This document shows positions 8,904 to 17,379 of a stretch of DNA of 50,597 nt, piece by piece. This DNA comes from Pantoea brenneri (lineage in GTDB: Bacteria; Pseudomonadota; Gammaproteobacteria; Enterobacterales; Enterobacteriaceae), in the NCBI GenBank assembly GCA_002095305.1, contig MIEI01000031.1, positions 1 through 50,597 of the forward strand, written 5' to 3'. A program made the translations under genes and the position numbers. Each line of letters starts with the position of its first letter. The first letter of the stretch is position 1. The notes under the pieces are model-generated. The model was not told the DNA's origin, searched no databases, and saw only the letters and a program-made list of their open reading frames with translations.

Positions 8904-9524
8904 ATGAATCACATCGTATATATCGTTGATGACGACGCTGCGGTAACCACAGCCCTGAGTAATCTGCTCAGTTCTGACAATTACGACGTTATTTCTTTTT
9001 CTTCCGCTGATGATTTCCTCGCGCACGACTTCGCCCCGCTTCCCTGCTGCCTGATTCTGGATATTAATATGCCGGGCGCGGATGGGTTTGAGGTCGCTCA
9101 GGTGTTGATTGATCGCGGATTCACCATCCCCACCATCTTCTTAACCGGTTTTGGCACCATTCCTGTTACGGTGCGGGCGATGAAAACCGGCGCTTACGAG
9201 TTCCTGACCAAACCGGTTGATCCTGACCGTATTCTGCAGGCGGTATCAGAAGCCATGCGTATTGCGGAACAGAATATGGCGACCTCGCAGGAAAAACGTG
9301 AGATGACTCTGCGCCATCAGACGCTGACACCGCGTGAAAGTGAGGTGATGTTACTGGCAATTAGCGGACTGCTGAATAAACAGATCGCCGCAGAGATGGG
9401 TGTCAGTGAGATTACCGCCAAAGTGCATAAACGGCGGGTGATGGAGAAGATGAATGCCCGGTCGTTATCCGATCTGGTGCGGGCAGCGGAACGGTTGAAT
9501 ATCGCCAACACCCGACGCCGCTAA
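8904..9524 (+). CDS. FixJ/NarL-type response regulator, 206 aa
   Basis: Two-domain transcription factor. The receiver domain covers residues 1-120, with acidic pocket D9-D11, phosphoacceptor D53 (ILDINMPGADG), T81 and K103 (FLTKPVD). The LuxR-type helix-turn-helix follows at ~140-200 (LTPRESEVMLLAISGLLNKQIAAEMGVSEITAKVH, hallmark TAKVHKRRVMEKM). This layout is that of FixJ and its relatives. No histidine kinase is encoded beside it. The next gene is a second, convergent, receiver-only regulator, so the two may share one kinase elsewhere. Its target genes are unknown. Confidence 0.9.
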   Translation: MNHIVYIVDDDAAVTTALSNLLSSDNYDVISFSSADDFLAHDFAPLPCCLILDINMPGADGFEVAQVLIDRGFTIPTIFLTGFGTIPVTVRAMKTGAYEFLTKPVDPDRILQAVSEAMRIAEQNMATSQEKREMTLRHQTLTPRESEVMLLAISGLLNKQIAAEMGVSEITAKVHKRRVMEKMNARSLSDLVRAAERLNIANTRRR

Positions 9525-9530
9525 GGCATT

Positions 9531-9559
9531 CGGGCAGCCTGTTACTGTAAGGTTGCCCG
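9531..9559 (+). terminator. Hairpin after the FixJ-type gene
   Basis: CGGGCAGCC - 11-base loop - GGTTGCCCG lies seven bases after the stop codon. The nine-pair stem has one G-T pair. No U tract follows, so if it ends transcription it does so weakly or with help from Rho. Confidence 0.35.
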
Positions 9560-9668
9560 GTTCAGCCGCGCTCTGCCTTGCCCGATGCAGAACGAGCGCA
9601 CAAAACCCGAGTGCTGAACGCGGCCAGATAATCCCCAGCGACGGCAGCCAGCTTACCATCGGTTACGG

Positions 9669-10061
9669 TTACTCTGCGCAGTTGCCTTGGTCGTCAGACA
9701 ATTCACTGCGGATCAGCTGCAGAAAAGCATCAACATCGATCGGTTTGCGGAAAAAAGTGAGCGCACCCAGCGCAATGGCATACCACAGGGTAGTCTCTTC
9801 CAGGTCGGCAGAGATGAAGATTACCGGCGGCAGAGCGGGTCGCTGTTTCAGCAGCGTGAACAGCTCAAAACCGCTCATCCCTTTGAGTCCGACGTCAATG
9901 ATCAACATGCTCACCTCAGAAAGCGCATTGTCATCTGCCAGTAACGCTTCTCCCGACTCGAATAATCGTGTGGTGTAGCCGTCAGAATGCAATAAATTAC
10001 TCAGCCCACTCCGGACTGAGCGTTCATCATCAACAATGACAATACGCTGTGACAGCGTCAT
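9669..10061 (-). CDS. Single-domain response regulator (CheY-like receiver), 130 aa
   Basis: Receiver domain only: acidic pocket D11-D12 (IVIVDDERSVRSGL), phosphoacceptor D56 (LIIDVGLKGMSGFE), a Ser in the Thr position (FISAD) and the conserved Lys in FFRKPID. No output domain follows, so it would act by protein contact or as a phosphate sink. Start ATG 10061 has AGAGGA seven bases upstream. It faces the FixJ-type regulator across 144 bases and resembles that protein's receiver (same FxKP and SNLL elements), suggesting a paired phosphorelay whose kinase is elsewhere. Confidence 0.87.
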   Translation of the reverse strand: MTLSQRIVIVDDERSVRSGLSNLLHSDGYTTRLFESGEALLADDNALSEVSMLIIDVGLKGMSGFELFTLLKQRPALPPVIFISADLEETTLWYAIALGALTFFRKPIDVDAFLQLIRSELSDDQGNCAE

Positions 10062-10102
10062 GCAGTTATCCTCTGAAAGCCCTTACCTGCCTGGTGAAGG
10101 AC

Positions 10103-10357
10103 TTAGGGTGCTTTATCGCCGCCCGGTGGCGGTGTACCACTGATTTTGGGGACACATTCGTGGCGGAACCACGCCAGCGTCACCGGTTGTCGGCGGATTA
10201 AGCGTTTTCCCAGTGGAATCAACTGCTCACCCACCAGCATGCCAAATAGCCCCACCAGCGCGATCACCGGAGGTGCCGGGGAATTCACATCGATCAGGGC
10301 ATAGACTACGCCGGCGAGCAGCCCGACAATCAGAGAAATAGCGTACGATTTCATCAT
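10103..10357 (-). CDS. XapX-domain (DUF1427) small membrane protein, 84 aa
   Basis: Two hydrophobic helices (residues ~5-24 and ~30-48) joined by the family signature NSPAPPVIALVGLFGMLVGE, then a basic cytoplasmic-type tail. This is the XapX motif, of unknown function. The start codon overlaps the stop of the gene before it (ATGA at 10357-10354), so the two are translationally coupled, and they are paralogues (see next entry). Two adjacent ATG codons are possible starts. Confidence 0.85.
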   Translation of the reverse strand: MMKSYAISLIVGLLAGVVYALIDVNSPAPPVIALVGLFGMLVGEQLIPLGKRLIRRQPVTLAWFRHECVPKISGTPPPGGDKAP

Positions 10358-10584
10358 GATCGGCCTGCCTGATGTGAAGTGAGAGTGGCTGGATCGGCCG
10401 GCTGCAGCAGCGCGGTCGCCGGTCTGGCGGCGGGCAGCCAGGCATGCATCAACGCGCCGCCCAGTAACATTCCCAGCAGGCCGACCAGCGCAATCGCTGG
10501 TGGTGCGGGCGAACGGACATTGAGCAGCGCATACAGCAGGCCGATCAGCACGCCTGCGCCGAGTGAAATAATGAGAGGAAACAT
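10354..10584 (-). CDS. XapX-domain (DUF1427) small membrane protein, 76 aa
   Basis: Starts at ATG 10584 (MFPLIISLGAG) with AGGAG eight bases upstream. The longer open frame to 10773 is a non-native extension. Two membrane helices flank RSPAPPAIALVGLLGMLLG, almost the same as the motif in the downstream paralogue. The pair probably arose by tandem duplication. The gene lies directly after the isochorismatase-type hydrolase on the same strand (61 bases), and XapX proteins often accompany such hydrolases, so one operon of three genes is likely. Function unknown. Confidence 0.85.
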   Translation of the reverse strand: MFPLIISLGAGVLIGLLYALLNVRSPAPPAIALVGLLGMLLGGALMHAWLPAARPATALLQPADPATLTSHQAGRS

Positions 10585-10645
10585 ATCAGGCTCCTGTTCT
10601 GCGGCAGTGCTGACCGGCATCAAATGCCGATCAGCAGGCTGCAAC

Positions 10646-11338
10646 TTAGCGTACAGGCGCGTGAACAGGCGCCAGCGTGCGGTGCTCGCTCTTCTGACGT
10701 GATGGCGCTTTATGCACCATGGTGTAGGCGTAATCCACGCCAATGCCGTAAGCACCAGAGTGCTCTTTCGCAATGTTCATTACCGCGTCATAGGTATCGC
10801 GGTTAGCCCAGTCACGCTGCCACTCCAGCATCACCTGCTGCCAGGTAACCGGCACCACACCGGCCTGAATCATGCGCTGCATGGCATAGTCGTGTGCCTC
10901 TTTGGTGGTGCCGCCTGACGCATCAGCCACCATATAAATCTCATAACCGCCTTCCAGCATCGCGCACAGCGCAAAGCTGTTGTTACACACTTCGGTCCAC
11001 AGACCGGAAACCACCACTTTTTTCTTGCCGTTGGCCGCCAGCGCATCACGCACTTTCTGGTCATCCCAGGAGTTCATTGAGGAGCGCTCTAAAATGTCCT
11101 GACCCGGAAATACATCCAGCAGCTCCGGATAGGTGTGACCCGAAAAGCTTTCGGTTTCTACAGTGGTGATGATGGTGGGAATGTTGAAAACTTTGGCCGC
11201 TTTCGCCAGCGCAACGGTGTTGTTTTTCAGGACCTGACGATCAATTGACTGCACGCCAAACGCCATCTGCGGCTGCTGGTCGATGAAAATGATCTGGCTG
11301 TTATGTGGCGTCAGGACTTCAAGCTTAGCGTTGGACAT
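10646..11338 (-). CDS. Isochorismatase-family cysteine hydrolase (YcaC-like), 230 aa
   Basis: Alpha/beta hydrolase of the isochorismatase superfamily, close in layout to YcaC. The candidate catalytic residues visible are D20 (IIFIDQQPQM) and C118 in the signature SGLWTEVCNN; the family also uses a Lys. The frame extends to 11392, but ATG 11338 (MSNAKLEVLTPHNSQ) has GGTGA upstream and matches the usual start of this family. The true substrate is unknown; relatives act on amides or related compounds. It heads a probable operon with the two XapX genes and is divergent from the amidohydrolase cluster across a region with a large inverted repeat. Confidence 0.88.
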   Translation of the reverse strand: MSNAKLEVLTPHNSQIIFIDQQPQMAFGVQSIDRQVLKNNTVALAKAAKVFNIPTIITTVETESFSGHTYPELLDVFPGQDILERSSMNSWDDQKVRDALAANGKKKVVVSGLWTEVCNNSFALCAMLEGGYEIYMVADASGGTTKEAHDYAMQRMIQAGVVPVTWQQVMLEWQRDWANRDTYDAVMNIAKEHSGAYGIGVDYAYTMVHKAPSRQKSEHRTLAPVHAPVR

Positions 11339-11499
11339 GTGTTCACCCATAGAGGTTAAGTAACTGGATTTCCGCAAACCGGAACGGAGCAAAATGAACA
11401 GCCAGAACGTGTTAATGCAGGCTTTCTCTTCAGGCTGCTGGCTGTCTGGTCGCAGTGTAGGACGGTCGGCGAAACCAGACTATTATCTCTGCGTATAAC

Positions 11500-11529
11500 T
11501 ATACGAAGGTATAGGTATCCCTTCGTATA
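11500..11529. promoter_or_regulatory. 30-bp inverted repeat, probable operator between divergent hydrolase operons
   Basis: TATACGAAGG (11500-11509), a 10-base spacer, and CCTTCGTATA (11520-11529) form a perfect 10-bp inverted repeat. The sequence CGTATAACTA occurs on each side as a direct repeat (11492-11501 and 11524-11533). The repeat lies between the starts of the hydrolase (11338, minus) and the amidohydrolase (11641, plus), the right place for a shared operator. No regulator gene is next to it. Partial likeness to a loxP arm is judged superficial. Confidence 0.6.
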
Positions 11530-11640
11530 ACTAGACGCTCCGACAGACCTCTCACCATAATCCGTTCTATTCGTGCCCTGCTCCCTGCAGCGCACTTCCC
11601 TGTCCCGCGGCAAGTCGGACAACCCCATTCAGGAGGATCT

Positions 11641-13517
11641 ATGGTTACGCTGGGTAAAGCAGAACTGATATTAACCAATGGCAAATTTCACACCGTTGAC
11701 CGCAGCAATCCGTTTGCCGAAGCCGTCGCCATCCGCGAAGGCAAATTCGTCGCGGTCGGCTCGCTGGCGGAAGTGATGGAATACCATTGCGACGGCACCA
11801 AAGTGATCGATTTGAAAGGTCACACCGCCGTGCCGGGTCTGAACGACTCACACCTGCATCTGATCCGTGGCGGTCTGAACTACAACCTCGAATTACGCTG
11901 GGAAGCGTCCCTTCGGTTGCCGATGCGCTGCGTATGCTGAAGGAACAGGCGCTGCGTACACCGTCGCCACAGTGGGTGCGCGTGGTGGGCGGCTGGACAG
12001 AATTCCAGTTTGCTGAACGCCGGATGCCGACGCTCGATGAGATCAACGAAGCCGCGCCGGACACGCCGGTGTTTGTGCTGCACCTCTACGATCGCGCCCT
12101 GCTTAACCGCGCCGCGTTAAAAGTAGTGGGCTACACCAAAGAGACACCTAACCCGCCGGGCGGCGAAATTCAGCGCGACAGCAACGGTAATCCGACCGGC
12201 ATGCTGATTGCCCGCCCCAATGCGATGATCCTCTACGCCACGCTGGCCAAAGGGCCGAAGCTACCGCTGGAGCAACAGATCAACTCCACCCGCCAGTTTA
12301 TGCGTGAGCTGAATCGCCTCGGCCTGACCAGTGCCATCGATGCCGGCGGCGGTTTCCAGAACTATCCCGAAGATTATCAAGTGATCGCCGAACTGCATCA
12401 GAAGAAGCAGATGACCCTGCGTATCGCCTATAACCTGTTTACCCAGCGGCCAGGCCACGAACTGGAAGATTTCGAAAAGTGGACCGATATGCTGACGCCG
12501 GGCCAGGGCAGCGACTATTTCCGCCACAACGGCGCGGGCGAAATGCTGGTGTTTTCGGCGGCAGACTTTGAGGATTTCCTTGAGCCGCGTCCTGACTTAG
12601 CGCCAGGCATGGAAGATGAGCTGGAGCGCGTGGTGCGTCATCTGGTCGAGCATCGCTGGCCGTTCCGCCTGCACGCCACCTATGACGAATCGATCAGCCG
12701 GATGCTCGACGTGTTCGAGAAGGTCAACCGCGATATTCCGTTTAACGGGCTGCACTGGTTCTTCGACCATGCGGAAACGGTCACCCAGCGCAATATTGAT
12801 CGTATCAAAGAGCTGGGCGGCGGCATCGCGGTCCAGCATCGCATGGCGTTTCAGGGTGAATACTTTGCCGAACGCTACGGCATTGAAGCCACCCGGCATA
12901 CGCCGCCGGTGGCGCGGATGCTGGAAACCGGCGTGCCGGTCGGACTCGGTACCGATGCCACCCGCGTCGCCAGCTATAACCCGTGGACCGCACTTTACTG
13001 GCTGGTATCCGGACGCACCGTCGGTGGAATGCAGATGTATGACGTTAACGCCCGCCTCGACCGCGAAACCGCACTGATGCTCTGGACCCAGGGCAGCGCG
13101 TGGTTCTCCAGTGAACAGGGTAAAAAAGGCCAGATTAAAGCGGGTCAGCTGGCGGATATGGCCGTGCTCAGCAAAGACTTTTTCAGCGTGCCTGAAGAGG
13201 AGATCAAAGGCATTGAATCGGTGCTGACCGTGGTGGATGGCAACGTCGTCTATGCTGCCGGTTCATTCACCTCCGAAGCGCCGCCTGCCATTCCGGTTCT
13301 GCCCGAGTGGTCTCCGGTGGTTAACGTGCCGGGTCATTACCGCAGCGCGCCGCCGGTAGCGCAGAGCCGCGTCGGCATGATGCCTGCGGCTCACCACTGT
13401 AGCGGTCCGTGCGGCGTACACAGCCACTCGCACGATATCGCGCGCGGCTCCAGCGTGCCGGTCGCCGAAGACAACGCCTTCTGGGGCGCGCTCGGCTGCA
13501 GCTGCTTCGCGTTTTAA
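11641..13517 (+). pseudogene. Amidohydrolase (YtcJ-like, TIM-barrel metal hydrolase), frameshifted
   Basis: Metal-dependent hydrolase of about 625 aa if intact. The first ~86 residues (MVTLGKAELILTNGKFHTVD ... PGLNDSHLHLIRGG, with the metal-binding HxH) are in one frame. The rest, from GSVPSVADALRMLKEQ to the C-terminus, is in another. The shift is at about 11903-11905, where ELRWEA is followed out of frame; one more G would give ELRWEGVPSVADALRML, as expected. Later motifs are intact: barrel His (RLHATYDES), DHAETV, and GLGTDATRVASYNPW near the C-terminus. Start ATG 11641 follows CAGGAGGATCT. The Cys/His-rich tail (HHCSGPCGVHSHSHD) is odd. First gene of the plus-strand run with doxX, MFS_3 and alpha/beta hydrolase genes. 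Confidence 0.88.
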
Positions 13518-13519
13518 TC

Positions 13520-13942
13520 ATGAAGACCTTATTCACTCAGCCGCCCCGGGTTAACGCGGGGCTGTTCTTCCTGCGACTGGCGGGCAGCCTGCTGCTGTTA
13601 CATGTGCACGGGCTGCCTAAGATCCTGCATTTCAGTGAAGAACTGACGCGTATCGAGGACCCGTTTGGACTGGGTCCGATGATGAGTCTGCTGCCGGCCA
13701 TTCTGGCGGAGGTAGTGTGTCCGATATTTATCATCCTCGGCTGGGGTACCCGCCTCGCCTGTCTGCCGATCATTGCGGTGTTGCTGGTGGCGATGCTGGT
13801 GGTTCATCCCGGCTGATCGATTGCTGAAGGCCAGTTTGGCTGGCTGTTGCTGATTATCTTCACCACGCTGGCATTAACCGGGCCAGGCGGCTGGCGGCTG
13901 GGTGCCAGTGCTCAACAGGAGGTGCGCCATGGCGCAGGTTAA
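13520..13942 (+). pseudogene. DoxX-family membrane protein with a premature in-frame stop
   Basis: Small four-helix membrane protein (DoxX family), 140 aa if intact. The frame opens at ATG 13520, two bases after the amidohydrolase stop, and reads through helices 1-3. A TGA at 13814-13816 sits where Trp is expected in the family motif HP(G/D)W. After this codon the same frame continues as SIAEGQFGWLLLIIF and the last helix, and ends at TAA 13940-13942 overlapping the next gene's start (13929). This is therefore one nonsense change (TGG to TGA) in an otherwise intact gene. Truncation would remove the fourth helix. DoxX proteins are linked to redox and thiol stress. The context suggests a role with the neighbouring hydrolases. 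Confidence 0.85.
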
Positions 13943-15557
13943 TGACATTCACCAGCTCGATCAGGAGGTCAGCGACGCGCCGAAAGCAGGCGCCGTTTCT
14001 CCGATGCAGCCGCTGCATCAGCCGGTGTTTCGGATGTTGTGGATTGCCACGGTAGTCTCCAATATCGGCTCGTGGATGAACGATGTTGGCGTCAACTGGA
14101 CCATGCTAACGCTCAGCGCCGATCCGCTGGCGGTGGCGCTGGTGCAGGCGGCCAGCAGCCTGCCGATGTTTCTGTTCGCCCTGCCGTCGGGCGTGATGGC
14201 GGATATCGTTGACCGTCGCAAATACCTGCTGTTCTCCCAGCTGTGGACCTTTATCGCCGCCGCCGGGCTGACGGTACTGGCCTATACCGGCCACGTTACG
14301 CCAACGGTATTGCTGGCCGCCGCCTTCCTGCTCAGCGCCGGTGCCGCGATGAGTTCGCCACCGTTCCAGGCGATCGTCCCGGATCTGTTGAGCAAATCGG
14401 AGCTGGGTCCGGCGATTGCGCTGAATTCGCTGGGTATCAATATCAGTCGCGCTATCGGCCCGGCGCTGGGTGGATTGATCCTCTCCTTTACCGGTCCGTG
14501 GATGGTGTTTCTGCTGAATGCGCTGTCGGTGCTCGGCGTGGCATGGGTGCTCTATCGCTGGAAGGCGGAACCCAGCGTCCAGCGCCTGCCGCCGGAGCAC
14601 TTCTTCCCGGCCGTTCGCGCCGGACTGCGCTATGTTCACGCCGCGCCGGTATTACGCAACGTGCTGGTGCGCACGGTCGCCTTCTTCCTGTTCGGCAGTG
14701 CCGGCTGGGCTTTGCTGCCGCTGGTGGCACGTCGGGAACTCGGCCTCGGTCCGGGCGGTTACGGCATTATGCTGGCCTGTATCGGCATTGGCGCGATTAC
14801 CGGTGCGGTGATGCTGCCGCGCCTGCGCCGCCGCTTCAGCTCCGATCGGCTGATGGTGCTGGCCAGTCTGTTGTTCGCCCTGACCATGCTGGCGCTGGCA
14901 TTTGTCCGTCATTTCTGGCTGCTGAATGCCTGCGAGTTCTTTACCGGCTTCGCCTGGATTGCGGTGCTGTCAACGCTGAACCTGGGCGCGCAGCGCAGCG
15001 CAGCGAAATGGGTTAAGGCCCGTGCGCTGGCGGTCTACCTGACGGTTTTCTTTGGCTCAATGACGCTCGGCAGCACCCTCTGGGGACAGCTGGCTTCCCA
15101 CTTCAGCATTCCGGTTTCACTCTGTATCGCCACGCTCGGCATGGTGCTGGCCAGCAGCACGGTGTGGCGCTGGCGGCTGGATCAGGACCCCGATCTGAAT
15201 CTCGATATGATCGGTGATGGCGTTAACGCCCCGGTGCTGGATATTCGTCATGAACGCGGTCCGGTGATGGTGAATTACGAATACCGGATTAATATTGATG
15301 AAGCCCATGCCTTTGCCGTCTGCATGCAGGATATGCGTCGCGTCAGGCGTCGGGGCGGTGCCATCAACTGGTCAGTCTACGAAGATATTCTCCAGCCTGG
15401 CATTTTCGTCGAAACCTTTGTGGTGGGCTCCTGGGTAGAACATTTACGCCAGAAAGAGCGCTACACCATCAACGATCAAAAAATCCAGCGTCGGGTTAAC
15501 GCCTTTCATCAGGGTGAAAATCCGCCTGAAGTTCGATACCTGGTGGCACCAGCCTGA
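13929..15557 (+). CDS. MFS exporter of the MFS_3 / transmembrane secretion effector family, 542 aa
   Basis: Starts at ATG 13929 (MAQVNDIHQL), with CAGGAGG upstream, inside the end of doxX. Residues ~30-420 are a 12-helix MFS core (motif ADIVDRRKYLLFSQ between helices 2 and 3). The C-terminal ~100 residues (VMVNYEYRINIDEAHAFAVCMQDMRRVRRRGGA ... RVNAFHQGENPPEVRYLV) are a soluble alpha/beta extension typical of MFS_3 members and resemble an antibiotic-monooxygenase-like fold. Relatives include siderophore exporters such as EntS. The substrate is unknown. It lies inside the amidohydrolase-doxX-hydrolase run. Confidence 0.87.
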   Translation: MAQVNDIHQLDQEVSDAPKAGAVSPMQPLHQPVFRMLWIATVVSNIGSWMNDVGVNWTMLTLSADPLAVALVQAASSLPMFLFALPSGVMADIVDRRKYLLFSQLWTFIAAAGLTVLAYTGHVTPTVLLAAAFLLSAGAAMSSPPFQAIVPDLLSKSELGPAIALNSLGINISRAIGPALGGLILSFTGPWMVFLLNALSVLGVAWVLYRWKAEPSVQRLPPEHFFPAVRAGLRYVHAAPVLRNVLVRTVAFFLFGSAGWALLPLVARRELGLGPGGYGIMLACIGIGAITGAVMLPRLRRRFSSDRLMVLASLLFALTMLALAFVRHFWLLNACEFFTGFAWIAVLSTLNLGAQRSAAKWVKARALAVYLTVFFGSMTLGSTLWGQLASHFSIPVSLCIATLGMVLASSTVWRWRLDQDPDLNLDMIGDGVNAPVLDIRHERGPVMVNYEYRINIDEAHAFAVCMQDMRRVRRRGGAINWSVYEDILQPGIFVETFVVGSWVEHLRQKERYTINDQKIQRRVNAFHQGENPPEVRYLVAPA

Positions 15558-15607
15558 CCGGCTGTACAGCAACCTTTCATTCATCACGTCATGTAGAGGG
15601 CAATACC

Positions 15608-16429
15608 ATGAGCACACTCAAAACCACCGACGGCACCCATATTTATTTCAAAGACTGGGGCACCGGTAAGCCTGTACTGTTCAGCCACGGCTGGCCGCTG
15701 GATGCGGATATGTGGGACAGCCAGATGAATTTCCTGGCAGAGCGCGGTTACCGGGTTATCGCTTTTGACCGTCGTGGCTTTGGCCGTTCCGAACAACCCT
15801 GGACCGGCAACGATTACGATACTTTTGCTTCTGATATTAACGATTTGATTAATCATCTCGATCTGCAGGATGTCACACTGGTGGGTTTCTCAATGGGCGG
15901 CGGTGATGTGACGCGCTATATCGGCCGTTACGGCACTGCACGTGTGGCGGCGCTGGTATTGCTTGGCGCGGTAACGCCGGTGTTCGGCAAAATCGCTGAT
16001 TACCCGCAGGGCGTCGATCTGTCGGTGTTTGCCGGTATCCGCGATGGCCTGCTGAAAGATCGTGCGCAGTTCATCAGTGATTTCGCCACGCCGTTCTACG
16101 GCCTTAATGCCGGTCAGACCGTTTCGGAAGGCGTGCTGACCCAGACGCTGAACATTGCGCTGCTGGCCTCACTGAAGAGCACCGTTGATTGCGTTACCGC
16201 CTTCTCCGAGACCGATTTCCGTGCCGATATCGCCAAAGTAGATGTGCCGACGCTGGTGATCCACGGCAGCAACGACCAGGTGGTGCCGTTTGAATCCACC
16301 GGTAAAGTGGCCGCAGAGATGATTGAAGGATCAGAACTGAAGGTCTATGACAATGCGCCACACGGTTTCGCGGTGACGCATCAGGATCAACTGAATCAGG
16401 ATCTGCTGGCGTTTTTGAACGCGCGTTAA
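15608..16429 (+). CDS. Alpha/beta hydrolase, non-heme chloroperoxidase/arylesterase type, 273 aa
   Basis: Cytoplasmic alpha/beta hydrolase with a full catalytic triad: nucleophile S95 in GFSMGGG, D223 in HGSNDQVVPF and H252 in APHGFAVTH. The oxyanion region HGWPLDADMW is also conserved. It groups with cofactor-free chloroperoxidase-like esterases, which hydrolyse esters and can make peracids. Start ATG 15608 has AGAGGG upstream. Last gene of the plus-strand run from 11641. It faces the pirin gene and shares a bidirectional terminator with it. Confidence 0.9.
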   Translation: MSTLKTTDGTHIYFKDWGTGKPVLFSHGWPLDADMWDSQMNFLAERGYRVIAFDRRGFGRSEQPWTGNDYDTFASDINDLINHLDLQDVTLVGFSMGGGDVTRYIGRYGTARVAALVLLGAVTPVFGKIADYPQGVDLSVFAGIRDGLLKDRAQFISDFATPFYGLNAGQTVSEGVLTQTLNIALLASLKSTVDCVTAFSETDFRADIAKVDVPTLVIHGSNDQVVPFESTGKVAAEMIEGSELKVYDNAPHGFAVTHQDQLNQDLLAFLNAR

Positions 16430-16434
16430 CAGCA

Positions 16435-16466
16435 AAAAACTGCGCGGTGCAAGCCGCGCAGTTTTT
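16435..16466 (+). terminator. Bidirectional Rho-independent terminator
   Basis: CTGCGCGG-TGCAAG-CCGCGCAG flanked by AAAAA on the left and TTTTT on the right. It serves the alpha/beta hydrolase on the plus strand and the pirin on the minus strand. Confidence 0.92.
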
Positions 16467-16474
16467 ATTAACGG

Positions 16475-17200
16475 TTAACGGGTCGGATGATTGACTTCAT
16501 TTGGCCGCAGGTCGAACACCAATACTTCCGCGTCGTTACCGCCACTGAAGGTCAGAGTTTTCTCGTCACGCACCCGCGCACCGTCTCCGGCATTAAACTG
16601 CAGTCCATTAACGGTGATACTGCCGCGCGCCACATGAATATAAGCGTAGCGATCGTCCGGCAGCGTCAGGGTTTGCTGCTCGTCTCCGTCGAATAAGCCT
16701 GCATAGATACGGATATCCTGACGCACCCGCAGCGCGCCATTTTCCCCTTCCGGCGATATAATCAGCCGCAGATTACCGCGTTTATCCGCTTCACTGATCG
16801 AAACCTGCTGATATCCCGGCGGGCTGTTTTTCTCTGCCGGCACCACCCAGATTTGCAGGAAGTGCACGCCATCGGTACTGGAGTGGTTAAACTCACTGTG
16901 CGTCACGCCACTGCCGGCGCTCATCAGCTGCACGTCGCCGGGCACGATAACTGAACCGGTACCCATCGAATCTTTGTGCGCCAGTGCGCCTTCCAGTACG
17001 TAAGAGATAATCTCCATGTTGCTGTGGGGATGCGCACCGAAGCCCCGTCCTTTCGCCACCCGGTCATCATTAATGACCAGCAGATCAGAAAAGCCAACCT
17101 GTTTCGGGTCCCAGTAGTTGGCAAAGGAGAAGGTGTGACGTGAATTCAGCCAGCCGTGATCACCGACGCCGCGTTGTTCTGACAATCTTTGCTCAATCAT
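16475..17200 (-). CDS. Pirin-family protein (YhhW-like), 241 aa
   Basis: Two cupin-like beta barrels. The N-terminal metal site is complete: H57 and H59 (GAHPHSNME) and H101 and E103 (GVTHSEFNH). The length matches YhhW, which has quercetin 2,3-dioxygenase activity in E. coli. Start ATG 17200 follows AAGGGGC. It is convergent with the alpha/beta hydrolase and shares its terminator. Pirins often accompany quinone or flavonoid stress genes, which fits the DoxX and hydrolase neighbours, but the native substrate is unknown. Confidence 0.9.
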   Translation of the reverse strand: MIEQRLSEQRGVGDHGWLNSRHTFSFANYWDPKQVGFSDLLVINDDRVAKGRGFGAHPHSNMEIISYVLEGALAHKDSMGTGSVIVPGDVQLMSAGSGVTHSEFNHSSTDGVHFLQIWVVPAEKNSPPGYQQVSISEADKRGNLRLIISPEGENGALRVRQDIRIYAGLFDGDEQQTLTLPDDRYAYIHVARGSITVNGLQFNAGDGARVRDEKTLTFSGGNDAEVLVFDLRPNEVNHPTR

Positions 17201-17379
17201 GTTCTGCCCCTTAACGTGCTGTTTAATGGTGTGAAGCGCGAGTGCCCTTCGTTAGAAACAGCATATAAGTAAACCTGATCGTCGAACAATGGCGTCAAAA
17301 GCCAATCACTGTCAGGGATTAGTGGACAATAACGCTAAGCGGTATTTCGCATGAAAGCGGGAGGCTGATAAGTGAGGTG

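Noticed and set aside
11500..11529. loxP-like recombination site
   Set aside because: Arms share only part of the loxP arm (ATACGAAG) and the spacer is 10 rather than 8 bases; position fits an operator.
13814..13816. TGA in doxX as selenocysteine
   Set aside because: The family has Trp here and no SECIS-like stem follows.
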